Of a stretch of DNA of 64,000 nucleotides, positions 21,186 through 30,905 are shown one piece after another; the first letter of the stretch is position 1; every line of letters starts with the position of its first letter. The DNA comes from Apoda limacodes (lineage: Eukaryota; Arthropoda; Insecta; Lepidoptera; Limacodidae). The stretch lies in contig OX291557.1 of the NCBI GenBank assembly GCA_946406115.1, forward strand, positions 17,020,501 through 17,084,500, read 5' to 3'. The translations under genes were made by a program, and so were the position numbers. Below the pieces are notes generated by a model. It did not search any database and was not told the origin of the DNA. It saw nothing but the letters and a program-made list of their open reading frames with translations.

Positions 21186-21960
21186 TAAAGCATTCGTCAA
21201 ACGATTAGTTACCTTGAAATATATATATATATCAAAACGATTTTATAGTGTCAGTCTCTTTACACATTTTTTACACAACCAATTCAATTTACGCATCAAG
21301 TACACATTATATTTTATGTCTGAATAATTACGGTGTATTATTTTTATTTTATTATTGTAAATGTAAGATAAACAGATTTATCGTTTATTTATAAATTTTG
21401 AAAAGTTTTCTGTATTACCTGTTTTTGATTTTTAAAAAATGCACCATGCGTGAAATGGCAATCTTCAAACGTCACCGTACCCATCCTATGTGAAAAAGAA
21501 TATAGTGCGCAGCGCTCGCCTGCTGTCGAAACACTTGCACATATTTATAGTTATTATTAATTCCTATGATATTCCGACGTACCTTTTGTTTTTTAAAAAA
21601 CGGAGCACCCATCACATTGGAGTTTCCTTTTCGCCTCTACACTAATAGAAGACGACTAGAAAAAGATATTCTCTAAAGCATCAGTTTTGATAAACTTAAT
21701 TATAAAACCTGACTGTTAAAAGTGAATAACTTAAGCAGAAACAAATTACACCGCCTTCAAAACCCCACTAAAAACTAAACGTAAAAGCTTCTGGGAGTGG
21801 TGTAATTTTTTATAAAATTTATTTTATTTTTAAATTTTAATTGGTACTTAGATATACATGTCAATACGGTATCATCATCATCATCATAAATTAAAAATTA
21901 TGCGGTTCTTAAGAAGGGAGTAATAAGAGTGTTGTCAAAGCTTAAATACTTACGTAGAAT
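21186..21960. other. AT-rich stretch without recognisable genes
   Basis: Contains an AT dinucleotide run near 21221-21232 and an ATC microsatellite at 21872-21890. The block 21440-21660 is slightly GC-richer but unrecognised. Confidence 0.5.
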
Positions 21961-22064
21961 GTGCCTCTATGTCCCTGCCGCTACAAACGTCCATAGACTA
22001 CGGTTACCGCTAAACATCAGGTGGACCGTGTGCTTGTTTGCCACCTTAGTAGCGTTAAAAAACT
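21961..22064 (+). mobile_element. LINE 3' tail fragment
   Basis: CGTCCATAGACTACGGTTACC, split here as GTCCATAGACTACGG and TTACCGCTAAACATCAGGTGG, then GCTTGTTTGCCACCTTAG and an A-rich end at about 22064. Same tail as at 3715, 35478 and 36790. No pol sequence is attached. Confidence 0.8.
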
Positions 22065-22980
22065 GGCTTACAATCGGCGAAGGTCACGACACACAATACA
22101 AACGATAAGTTTCACATTACAATTGCTACGTTTAACATGTCGTGTTCATTTCTAGTCATCGGTACACACTTAACAGTCCATATCTTAAAAACAACCAACC
22201 TAATTGGATTTTCTGGGAATGCGATATAGGCGTTAACGAAGATCTCAAAATAGTGGTAGGTATAGATGATGAGGGAAGGGGGCAACGGCCAGGAAGACTA
22301 AACTTTTGGACAAGATACTTGAACTAAAGGCTAGTCCAGTCACCAAAGACCTTCAGAGCTTTTTACTAAATGATCTGCACCACCCGCATCTAAGCATCGC
22401 ACCCCGCATAAATGCTTTGTTTATTCATATATACTCGAAACAATTAATTAAAACATATTTTGTTTTTTAATACGAAAATAAAATCATTTTTTACCGTTGT
22501 TGGAGGTTAATAAATATATTTTTATAGTCTTTTGAAAAAAATATTTAAAAGACTATGTGATAAAAAAAGTACCTAATTAAAAAGATGTGTGTAATGTTCA
22601 TAGTAAAATTCTTTTAATAGCAAACACTGAACGCATCAGAGACGCGACACTGTTTACTTAACAGATAAGTTAGTGGCACTGTCAATGTATTTTTATAGTT
22701 TTTTAATACAAAAATGGCATGAATTTAGATTTTCCTTTCGTTTTAAGAAAAAGCATATTAATCCTTAAAGCTTGTAAATTACTATTTGAATTTGTCATTT
22801 AGTTAATGTCATATTTAACAGAAAAATATCGGTTACAAAGTTCCTCAGTTTTATGATATTTTCGGGGGATAAGCCTTAAGAGCTGGTCAAATCGTGACCA
22901 CTAGATCGGAGATTTTCGTAGAAATCAGATACTTCTATGCCTATTTATACGCTTCATAATGACGAAACCTGTGCTCGTTA
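22065..22980. other. AT-rich stretch without recognisable genes
   Basis: The frame at 22142-22327 is unrecognised. Its second half (near 22250-22330) has a GC-rich, GATGAGGGAAGGGGGC-type composition of the kind seen in old LINE fragments, but I could not align it. Confidence 0.45.
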
Positions 22981-23102
22981 GCAATAACCTGCGAGTCGCT
23001 CACTGACGATTTTCCCGAAACCAGTCAGTAGTCTAAAGGACAGCTCGATCTCAGGTAGACTGATTTCGGGAAAATCGTCAGTGAGCAGCTCGCAGGTCAT
23101 TG
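22981..23102. repeat. Inverted repeat, ~44-bp arms
   Basis: The left arm 22981-23025 and right arm 23059-23102 are reverse complements with about five mismatches; the core CACTGACGATTTTCCCGAAA matches CGGGAAAATCGTCAGTG perfectly. The loop is 33 bases. Since the right arm runs into reverse transcriptase coding sequence, the left arm is probably a rearranged copy of the same LINE piece. Confidence 0.9.
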
Positions 23103-23235
23103 AAAACGGAAAAGCCCCAGGTAAAGATGCAGTAACAACAAAGCTCCTAAACGCAGAAGGGAAACCTGTGCTAGAAGAGCTCCAAAACATTTTTGAAATC
23201 ATCAAATCAACACATGTGTACTTAATATTGTAATA
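23096..23235 (+). pseudogene. RTE-type LINE reverse transcriptase fragment
   Basis: The plus frame from 23096 reads VIENGKAPGKDAVTTKLLNA then EGKPVLEELQNIFEII and ends at TAA near 23233. NGKAPGKDAVTTKLL is the conserved early reverse transcriptase block (consensus like NNKAPGPDGITAELL), and the following KPVLEELQ matches the usual helix. About 45 residues of an ORF of some 1,000 remain. The upstream part is replaced by the inverted repeat described above. Confidence 0.8.
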
Positions 23236-23589
23236 GCTATAGCAAAGGCTTTTTAGAGGATGCATAAGTATGTGTTAATAGGTTTAACTGAATAAAAACT
23301 CATTTCTTTTTCTAAATTCTAAATGTAAAGGTGTCGAAGGTGGTCATGCGCAGCGCGGTAAGGCAGTGAACGGACGGATCGGTCACGGCCAAGGCCGAAA
23401 TTACTTTATATCTTACGATTTAAGATATTTACGGATTACCTTTCACTTGACTGAGAATCAGTAAATCAGTGGACTTAGACAGTTTATTCGCGTAGCTGCT
23501 CATTAATTATTTTGCGTTTTTTACTTACAACTAAAAGATTAATCGCCGCTTTTAATATATTGTGCTGAGAGTAATTCAGTGAGAACAAA

Positions 23590-23652
23590 ATGCTAAGTTC
23601 CGTTCTGCGGGAGATAGTTCCCAGGGCATCAGTGGAATCAAAACAACTTGTG
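23590..23652 (+). CDS. Candidate first coding exon, possibly a mitochondrial presequence
   Basis: ATG at 23590 sits in the insect-like context GAACAAAATG and opens MLSSVLREIVPRASVESKQL plus V, 21 codons ending at CTTGTG|GTGAGT, a good donor at 23653. The peptide starts with a short run of hydrophobic and Arg residues with Ser, no early Asp, and one early Glu, which resembles a mitochondrial targeting presequence. The preceding 250 bases are GC-richer than the surroundings at 23330-23400 and include an arthropod initiator-like TCAGT near 23577. I cannot find a matching second exon in the window; the following RTE remnant would then lie in intron 1. Identity unknown. A chance frame is possible. 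Confidence 0.4.
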
Positions 23653-23849
23653 GTGAGTAATCTGACTTTGTTTTATTTAAACTCTCATATTTACACTCCA
23701 AATTTAGCAGATAGATTACGGTTATAAGTACCTACATTTGAACGTGTACAGCTTTAGTTTTAACACAGACATTGCTAAATAAACAAAAAAATATATTTAT
23801 ATTTTCGTCTTGAACTCTTTCATCATTACCTATACCAGTCTACTGCTGA

Positions 23850-25400
23850 ATATATCTTTTCCCGTCATAGTCCTCTGCGCAACTGGATAGGTTTTTTCTG
23901 CTCGTCCTGTACTGGAAAATTCATTGTGGCGATGTTATATTGGGAATCCATCTGGCATTGCTGCAAGGATTCCAAAACATTCCAAATTTCAACTGAATAG
24001 AAGGCTTTCGAAGTCTAAGAAGGCAAGACATAGGGGCTGATAATACTTTTCCATCTTCTGTATAATGAACATAGCTGTTACCTGTTTGAAATCCAGCCTG
24101 TTACGGAGGCTGAAAGTCGTCAAGTCTCAATTCGATTCGTAACAACTTTTACGCGTGGCTGAGCCACTCCTAAGGCGTGTACAATTGTTGTCACGAGTTA
24201 TTACGATCGCTCCTTTTTCTTAACAATAGAACCTCGCAATTCTGAGTCCCACAGCATGCAGATGCTCTGCTGATCACAGCCAGCAGCCGTCTTGTCTGGC
24301 GCTTTATTGTCCTTGATTTATACCAGAGCTATCCTAATTTTACCTCCGGAGTAATCTTAGGGAAGTGGCGGTCCAAGGGCGCGTGACTATCACCTGTACG
24401 CAGTGCCAAGAGTTAAGACGCTGGTTATCAATACGAATTCCTATAAAACTCTGTGATTTTAGCAAATATTTTCAATTTAGAAGAAACGGTTCTTCCGTTC
24501 GATGCCCACGGACAAGACATTTCACTAATACTCTCGAGCCTTGGTTTTCTTTATCGATTTCTCAATGGAGCGTTTGGTAGAGTGACGGACATTGAAGCAG
24601 ATTTGCTTTTTGACTGGCTTAATAAGAGTATGCCATTTGGACAACGCTAAGGGCATGTCCTGTCTCTGCCTCATTAGATCCTAAGTCTCACTAGAGACTG
24701 TGGAATCTGTACTCTTTTGCGTTTACTGGCAAAGGTGGCCCTTTTCACAGAATCACGAAATTGTTGTATTTTGATCAACGGCCTCGGCGGTTTCTTATTG
24801 CGCGTATTGATTGCTAAGTTTCTACTGGAACGGACCGTATCATGGTTTGGCGTAATGTCAGTCGGAGTATTGATTTCTTGATCAGGTGCTGCCTTTCGAG
24901 CTGGAAAAGCCGGTGATAATTTCCGGTATTAAACCTATTGATCACTGAGCCATCTTCAAATATACATCACCTTTGCACCATAATGAAATCAATCATGTGC
25001 TTTGTCACATTATCGAGGCTCCGCCATGTCTATTTTCCTTGGGGTCTTTTCTTGAGAAAATAATTCATCAAGAATAGCTCCTGTCTTTTTAAAATTTGGC
25101 AAGCATCTTACCTCTGTGATATCTGCGACCAAACCCATGTGGCCCTAATCGATTTGCTGCCTTCCTTGGCCCCCTTTTAGCGTTAAAGTCCCCCGTGCCC
25201 ATAACGTAGCTGATCTTGGTGGAGTTATTAATATCCCTAGGGTCGTCCTCATATAGGTCTTCGACCTCGGCATCAGAATGTCACACACAGATAAGTACGA
25301 CCATCGGGAAATATCTCTATGTTCATTAAAGTACAACATAATCAACCTGCGTGGACACACTACGAATTACTACTACATTACCTATTTGTTTATCAAAACT
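23850..25400 (-). pseudogene. RTE-clade LINE remnant: endonuclease and reverse transcriptase
   Basis: Read on the minus strand from high to low coordinates. Near 25370: SVSTQVDYVVL. At 25290-25145: HSDAEVEDLYEDDPRDINN, then KISYVMGTGDFNAKRG and RLGPHGFGRRYHRGKMLAKF. GDFNA is the catalytic motif of APE-type endonucleases, which nick the target DNA. Near 24310: IKDNKAPDKTAAG, the start of the reverse transcriptase domain. Near 24150-24110: KVVTNRIET followed by RLDDFQPP and QAGFQTG. Near 24030: YYQPLCLAFLDFES, corresponding to the block with the first catalytic Asp (LAFVDYEKAFD in relatives). Near 23890: PIQLRRGL. There are many stops and frameshifts and the spacing between blocks is irregular, so this is an old, dead copy. 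The sequence up to about 25700 may be more N-terminal endonuclease but is too worn to claim. Confidence 0.85.
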
Positions 25401-26029
25401 TTAATCTCACCCTGGAACCTCTGATAACCCTCTCGGTACTAAAATTGGTGGCTTGACTCCAATGTTATCGCGTCTTCTCCTTTTCTTTTTACTGTGATAA
25501 GCAAGTTAGTGCTGCTGTTTTCGTCTGTCCTCAGTAAATTGCTGTTGTACGTCGCCATATAGTCGTCGCTTATGGTAGCCAGCTGGATAACTTGAGATTC
25601 TTTGTCCCTCTGCCTTACCGAGACTACTACAGTAGCCTAGAATAGTTGGGCTACCAGGAATAGAAAGCCTTAGTGTATTTCCACGCCCATGGTCCACGTT
25701 TTACCCATAATCTGCACACTGGGCAGACATTTAGGCTATCGTAATTCCGAGCCTCCTCCTAGTGACGCCTATGCTCGTCACCGGTTTGTGTTATTTGTAG
25801 GATGACTAGAGACTTGTTATAATACTATACCACTGTTCGGTCGTCAAGCTTGCACTATTTATCCAAAATTATAATTAGGATAGGATTTTCAAGTTTTAGA
25901 CACATTTTTGTTATGATAAAAATGATGTCAGGGGTATTATTTACGAACATAAAGGTGGCTATTTGTGATAAGATCGATAACACTATCTATTTTCCGAACT
26001 ATATTAACACTGGATTAAATACCTTTTTT
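25401..26029. other. Stretch with possible LINE remains
   Basis: 25500-25700 is open on the minus strand for 63 codons and may be the eroded start of the LINE ORF at 23850-25400, but no conserved motif is readable. 25830-26029 is AT-rich and unremarkable. Confidence 0.4.
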
Positions 26030-26760
26030 TAGACCAATTTGCCAAAAATTTGATGGCAGCTTAGCCCGTAGTGCTAAAGAGAAAGCCAATCTTTGTCTCG
26101 AACTCAACTTTGAACGATGAAGGCGCCTTACCACCATCCGCGCGTTCACCTTTATAAAACCCCTATTTAATGTGGTTCCACAATTTCATAACACTCTCAT
26201 CACTAGCTCCAGGAGAATTGGCGTTTAGAAGAAAAGGTCAAGTCATTTTCCAAAAAGCTTGATGTACTTACTCAAAAGACCTAAGCAGTATTTTACTATA
26301 TTATTAGGGGCAAAGATTACTTTGTAAGTCACAAATCCGGCCTCAAATAGATTTATCGCTTCGCCTATACCGAACCATTCTATTATCTTGAGCTGTAAGA
26401 ATTTGACGTTCCGAATCTGAAAAGAACTTTTGCCTCCCTGTGTGTCCTATCGATTAAATAATGGGTTGTGTTCTGAAGAAATGTTTGAAATGAAATCTAT
26501 GCTACCTACTTCCTATTATCACACCGCTCGTCTTTAGCAGATTATTCATTCCCTCACGTTAAAATCCTTAATGGTACCGCACAGGGTATTTTTAAATAAG
26601 TTTGGTCCGGTGAACAAGAAGAATTTATTTGGTTTTAAAGGGTCGGCAACAGGTGTCCACTTCACACCAGACAGACCACATTGGTATAAAAATATTAAAG
26701 TGGGTAGAACACGGGCTACTACCGCTAGTTTTTTGTTAGAAACCATGAACTGATCAACAT
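26030..26760 (+). pseudogene. Decayed LINE pol remnant (same family as 35478)
   Basis: The block 26395-26560 aligns base for base with 35478-35640: both contain TTGCCTCCCTGTGTGT or CTGCCTCCCTGTGTGT, then TGTG..CTGA, GAA..TTTGAAATGA or TTCGAAATGA, and a CATCGCACCGCTTGCC-like block. Translated, it gives RTFASLCVLSIK, the FYRLYN region near the end of this LINE's reverse transcriptase. Upstream, LARSAKEKANLCLELNFE (about 26063-26118) resembles the AKDKADLLCSLFASN segment that precedes the domain, which implies a large internal deletion. Many stops. Confidence 0.6.
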
Positions 26761-28457
26761 AGAAGGCTCTATTTTGCCTCCACTATTGATGGAAATACTT
26801 GAAGAAGTTATAACTTTTGTTTTTTCTAGATCGTCCACGTCAATTGAAATTACATTCGAATTTTTTGAAAGGGTTTAAGTCTTTTATTTTAACTATTTTT
26901 GACTTTTTGAGTTCCGGTCTTGGCATTTTGGCGTGCTAGTAGGTATGTTATAAAAACATCAATCTAAATTATTTTTGGCCCAAAATAAAGTTTAGACTTT
27001 GCTCTGTCAAACACAGTTTATTTCGTTCAAATCCAACATAACGTTTTAATGCCAGCGCAAGTTGTACTAAGCTCAATTTTTAAAGCACACTCCCATGGTC
27101 TGTGACATCGTCACAGGAGGTAAATAGAAGCTAAAACATATATTTGTATTTTTTCGTCGGATCGATCTTAAAACGATATAACTATCATTTTCGTAACTTT
27201 TAAACTTTCGGATTATGAAGCTTTCAAATGACATGTTTTTTATGTCACAACTTTTCTGAAATGCCCGCCGCGCCAATACGACGAGGAATGCGTTCAGTGG
27301 ATTCTCGTCAAAAGTGGATGGATTGTACGGAGATTCGTGTTGCAGAAAAATCAATTTGATGTCGTTTCGGTGTCAGAGTTTCTTTCCAAATCAAATTTCC
27401 AAATTCTAATTTTTACTTATTCGGAAATTTCCGAATTAAATAATAACGAATCATTAATATTTCAATTATTTCATATTATGTTATTTTCTATAGGGTACAA
27501 CTAGTACAGTCGTGTAAAAAATATTTTTTATCAGTGAGTCAGTTTGTGTTTATAATGGTAATTTTAGAACGTCAATTTATTTTAGTTAGTATTTATGAAC
27601 AAACAAAAGGCGATCTAAATATATATTAAAGGATATACAAATTGAAAAGCAATAATATAAGTATTTAATAAAAAGAAATATATCACACCTGAACAATGTC
27701 TGCAAAAGTTATGTTGTTTTAAGTAAAGCGTTATATTTTGCAGAATATACCTATACCTCATTATATAAACAAAAATAGGAATTAGGTACTAACCGAATTC
27801 CATGTGGACGAACAATGAAATCTTATGCCGATAATCGACTTTCGGACAACCGGAGCCGCAGGCAAAGCTAGTATTCCCATATTTTTCGTATCCTAAGGTA
27901 TAATTTCTTTTCTTAGTTTTTTTTTAAATTTTTGGTTTCTGTCTCAAATTGTATATATTTGAAAAATTTTAAGTTCGTGCAATCTATAATTTATAATATA
28001 CAAAATTCATAAAAAAATATTTAATAAAAATTATTTTATGAAATTAGTCATTTGGACAAATAAAATTAAGTATAGCACAGAATATGGAAAATATACAGTG
28101 TGGAAAACTGTGAATTAGAACTCAATCGCTGACACCGTTCTTATAGATATCTAGCGTTCAATTTCCTAACCAAAAAACAGGCGCATTTTGCCCTTATTGA
28201 GTTGGCAACATTAAATTTGACATTTGTTATCGGCGAAATTGTTTATTTTGATTGTAATTTTTGTGAATCCATATTTAGGTAGGTGGACATACATTGCAAC
28301 ATAAGATGCTGTATTGCTGTATTGCATAAGTACATAAAAACACAATAATAAAGTCAACTATTGTGAAGAAGAATAACAGGAATGGCCTATTTAGTTAAAG
28401 ATTAAGGTTATAATTTTTTTCATAATAAAGTAATTTTTCTTATGGATAGACCATTAG
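26761..28457. other. AT-rich stretch without recognisable genes
   Basis: The minus frame at 27073-27354 (93 codons) is unrecognised and shows no splice support. The block 28190-28260 has GTTGGCAACATT and TTTGACATTTGTTATCGGCG, motifs I associate with insect 5' ends, and precedes the candidate gene at 28458. Confidence 0.4.
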
Positions 28458-29014
28458 ATGTTTTCTGCTTGCTACTTTGTGAACTTTTTAATTTTCTTGC
28501 ATCTGCTACATTTAACAGTAACACATAATTATTGTACCAAAGATGATTTGTATTATTGTTATACAAAGGACTGCAAGCAAGCCTGTCTGAAAAAGGAAAA
28601 CGATAACAGACATGCCAAAAACTGGAAACGATCAAATATAGAAAAGGCAACCACCGTCGGAAAAGAGATGTCAAACAGTACTGGACTAAATGGATTATAT
28701 AGACCCAGAAGTGCACTTGCTCGTGCCTTATATGAGAAGCAAAGAAATGATAGGCAGCTACAAGAACTAGACCAAAATGAGGTAAGAGCAGCAAGAATTA
28801 ATTTATATTGTATAGGAGAGGACTTTGTGCTTCGCCTATGTGACACTTTGGTCTGATTATGTAAAATTTCAACTTTACCACTACTATATTACCTACTACA
28901 ACTACATGAGGGAGATAATGTAACCAATTATGCAACTGTGTGTAAAATTATAGGGCTGTCTCAGTCTCATTTCACGGGACTAGCAACCGGTTCTGCAAAT
29001 CAAAGAACGAGGCT
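28458..29014 (+). CDS. Candidate gene fragment with two exons, unrecognised
   Basis: A frame without stops covers 28458-28781 (108 codons) and ends at AAATGAG|GTAAGA. The first half, before ATG 28668, may be non-coding; from there the peptide reads MSNSTGLNGLYRPRSALARA followed by LYEKQRNDRQLQELDQNE, a hydrophilic, helix-prone sequence. The next acceptor in phase is CTGTCTCAG, ending 28964, followed by 50 open bases (SHFTGLATGSANQRTR) to CT|GTAAGT at 29014. Two consensus donors and an in-phase acceptor around an unusually protein-like composition make this the best multi-exon candidate in the window. I know no family match. No further exon was found downstream, where repeats begin at 29215. 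Confidence 0.35.
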
Positions 29015-29214
29015 GTAAGTAAAGTATTTTGATTTCGATGAATAAAGTGGCATTGTATGTACAAGAGCTACATGTTAAAATGCAATACACCCTTATGTTC
29101 CAAAACGGCCAATTTTATTTGTTCAGGATTGAAGAAGTGGCACATACCAATAACCTAAAAAAACACAAAAGTTAGGGAAAGACATGATAAAAAAAATGAA
29201 ACAGAATTGAAAAC

Positions 29215-29632
29215 ATACACGGTTCACACACATACGGTTCTGTACCATTATCTATAAAAAGGGCAAAAAATCATGTTTGTTGTATGGGAGCCATCTTAAA
29301 TATTTGTTTTATTTTAACTAAATTTTTTATTTTTAAAGTGACTATATAACTAAATAGTCTGTGAATATCAGAAGCATCTACCTGTCGCCGTTATTAATAT
29401 CGAGCAAAATAATCATGTTTGTTGTATGGGAGTCCCCTTGAATATTTTATTCTGTTCTTAGTATATGTTGTTATAGCGGCAACAGAAATACATCTGCGAA
29501 AATTTCAACTGTCTTACTATGACGGTTCATGAGACATCATAGCCTGGTGACAGATAGATGGATGGACGGACAGCGGAGTCTTAGTAATAGGATTTCGCTA
29601 ATTGCCAATTGGGTATGGAACCCTGAGGGGCA
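29215..29632 (+). mobile_element. Repeat A, near-complete copy 1
   Basis: Aligns along its whole length with 46865-47303. Shared blocks: TCTGTACCATTATC, GGCAAAAAATCATGTTTGTT, TTAAATATTTGTTTTATTTTA, TCTGTGAATA, TTATAGCGGCAACAGAAATAC, AATTTCAACTGTCTTACTAT, CACAGCCTGGTGACAGA-like and AGTCTTAGTAATAGG. The ends ACGGTTCTGTACC and GGTATGGAACCCT form a diverged inverted repeat (GGGTTCCGTACC type), so this is a non-autonomous TIR element. It has an internal duplication of the ATCATGTTTGTTGTATGGGA block (29270 and 29414). Confidence 0.85.
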
Positions 29633-29635
29633 CAA

Positions 29636-30075
29636 GTTAAAAAATTAGGAAAATAAGTGATTTTTATTACTACTAAAATTTCAATCCAATTGGTCACGCC
29701 GTTTGATAGTTGACATACCAACAGCGCCACCTACCGAGTGCAATTGTATTTTTAAATCATCCAGAAAACCATCGAAATACCCATATAAAATTTCAACCCA
29801 ATCAGTTCAGCGGTTTAGAAGTTATGTCAAAAAAAAAGTTATTACGTATTTAGGAATGTACGGAAGGATAATTCTTACTACCCGTTGTCCTATTACCCGT
29901 TTTTCCATAGGAGTGAAGCATTTTCCTGAGGTAAAAAGTAGCCTATGTTCATCAGGGATGATGTCGGCTTCTAATGGTAAAAGAATTTTTCAAATCAGTC
30001 CAGTAGTTTCGGAGCCTTTTCAATGCCAACAAACAAACAATCAAATCTTTCCTCTTTATTATATAAGTTAACATA
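29636..30075 (+). repeat. Interspersed repeat G
   Basis: TTTCAATCCAATTGGTCACG, then AATTTCAACCCAATCAGTTC with AGCGGTTTAG, AAAAAGTAGCCTATGTTCAT, AGTCCAGTAGTTTCGGAGCC and AACAAACAAACAATCAAATC with TTTCCTCTTTATTATATAAG. I recognise the second half as a common lepidopteran repeat that ends in CTCTTTATAATATTAGTATA. Non-coding; the 122-codon frame at 29703-30071 is fortuitous. Confidence 0.7.
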
Positions 30076-30819
30076 ACGTCAGTGCTAGTGTAGTTTCGGT
30101 TTCAGGATTCTGCCAAGGCACTTTTGTTTTTATGTTCGCTGCATGTAATAATATCATAACATGCTACATACATAAAAAATAAAAATAACTAGAAAATACA
30201 GTGTACAAGCTGAGCGATGCATGCAGCGGCCATACAGCATAAAAACTACATTGTACCTGTTAAATCCTTAACCACTGATATATCATTTTAAATCATTACA
30301 AATGAAGTACAATATTGTATATAAATTTTCTTAGTCTTCTTGAGTTATACTACAATTTTAATTAATAATTTGAATAAACTGTATATTTGAAATATTAAGT
30401 GAAGAGATAAATAAAACAATATATATTAAAGAATAAATTTATTTATTTCTTAACAATCTAATATATTTTAAAATAAATGCAAGCTATTATCAAAAATCAA
30501 CATAAAAATCACTATTAGTCGCAGGTACTTTTTCTTTAGGTTTTGTTAAGTAACTGTAATATACTTAGGTCTCAAAGAAAAATCAAAACATTTTGGGTTA
30601 AAAATGTTGAGTGCATATAAGTAAACATTTCTAAAGTATTAGGAATTGTCTACAAGGTAAAACAATGATACAATATTAAACTATTCCTCTGGCCTGCCTA
30701 TACAAAATTTTACCCAGTAAAGTTTAATTTCTGACATGTAATGAAGTAATAATCTTGTCACATTTTCATATATTCTCCACTAAGCTAACACTAATTAATG
30801 ACTAATATTTTTATATTTT
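30076..30819. other. AT-rich stretch without recognisable genes
   Basis: Nothing recognised apart from AATAAA-rich sequence near 30410-30480. Confidence 0.5.
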
Positions 30820-30905
30820 TCCTTATGTTTCCACAATGGATGGATTTGAGCTGCTGGCATTCCTGCAGCTCTAACCAGGTATTCTGTCCACCTGGTAGAA
30901 GGCTG
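30820..30905 (-). pseudogene. RTE-type LINE ORF C-terminal fragment
   Basis: The minus strand reads TRWTEYLVRAAGMPAAQIHP followed by LW. This matches the motif near the C-terminus of RTE-type LINE ORFs (PTRWTDDLVKVAG..WMQAAQDR). About 28 residues remain. A second, longer fragment of a similar ORF is at 57961-58165. Confidence 0.7.

Noticed and set aside
22978..23265. 95-codon minus-strand frame
   Set aside because: It is the antisense of the RTE reverse transcriptase fragment and of the hairpin arms.
28420..28846. Minus-strand frames of 124 and 95 codons opposite the 28458 candidate
   Set aside because: They are antisense shadows without donors or acceptors, and Ser/Leu/Phe-rich as expected for the complement of a hydrophilic frame.
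29703..30071. 122-codon plus-strand frame as a gene
   Set aside because: It lies wholly inside interspersed repeat G, so the frame is fortuitous.
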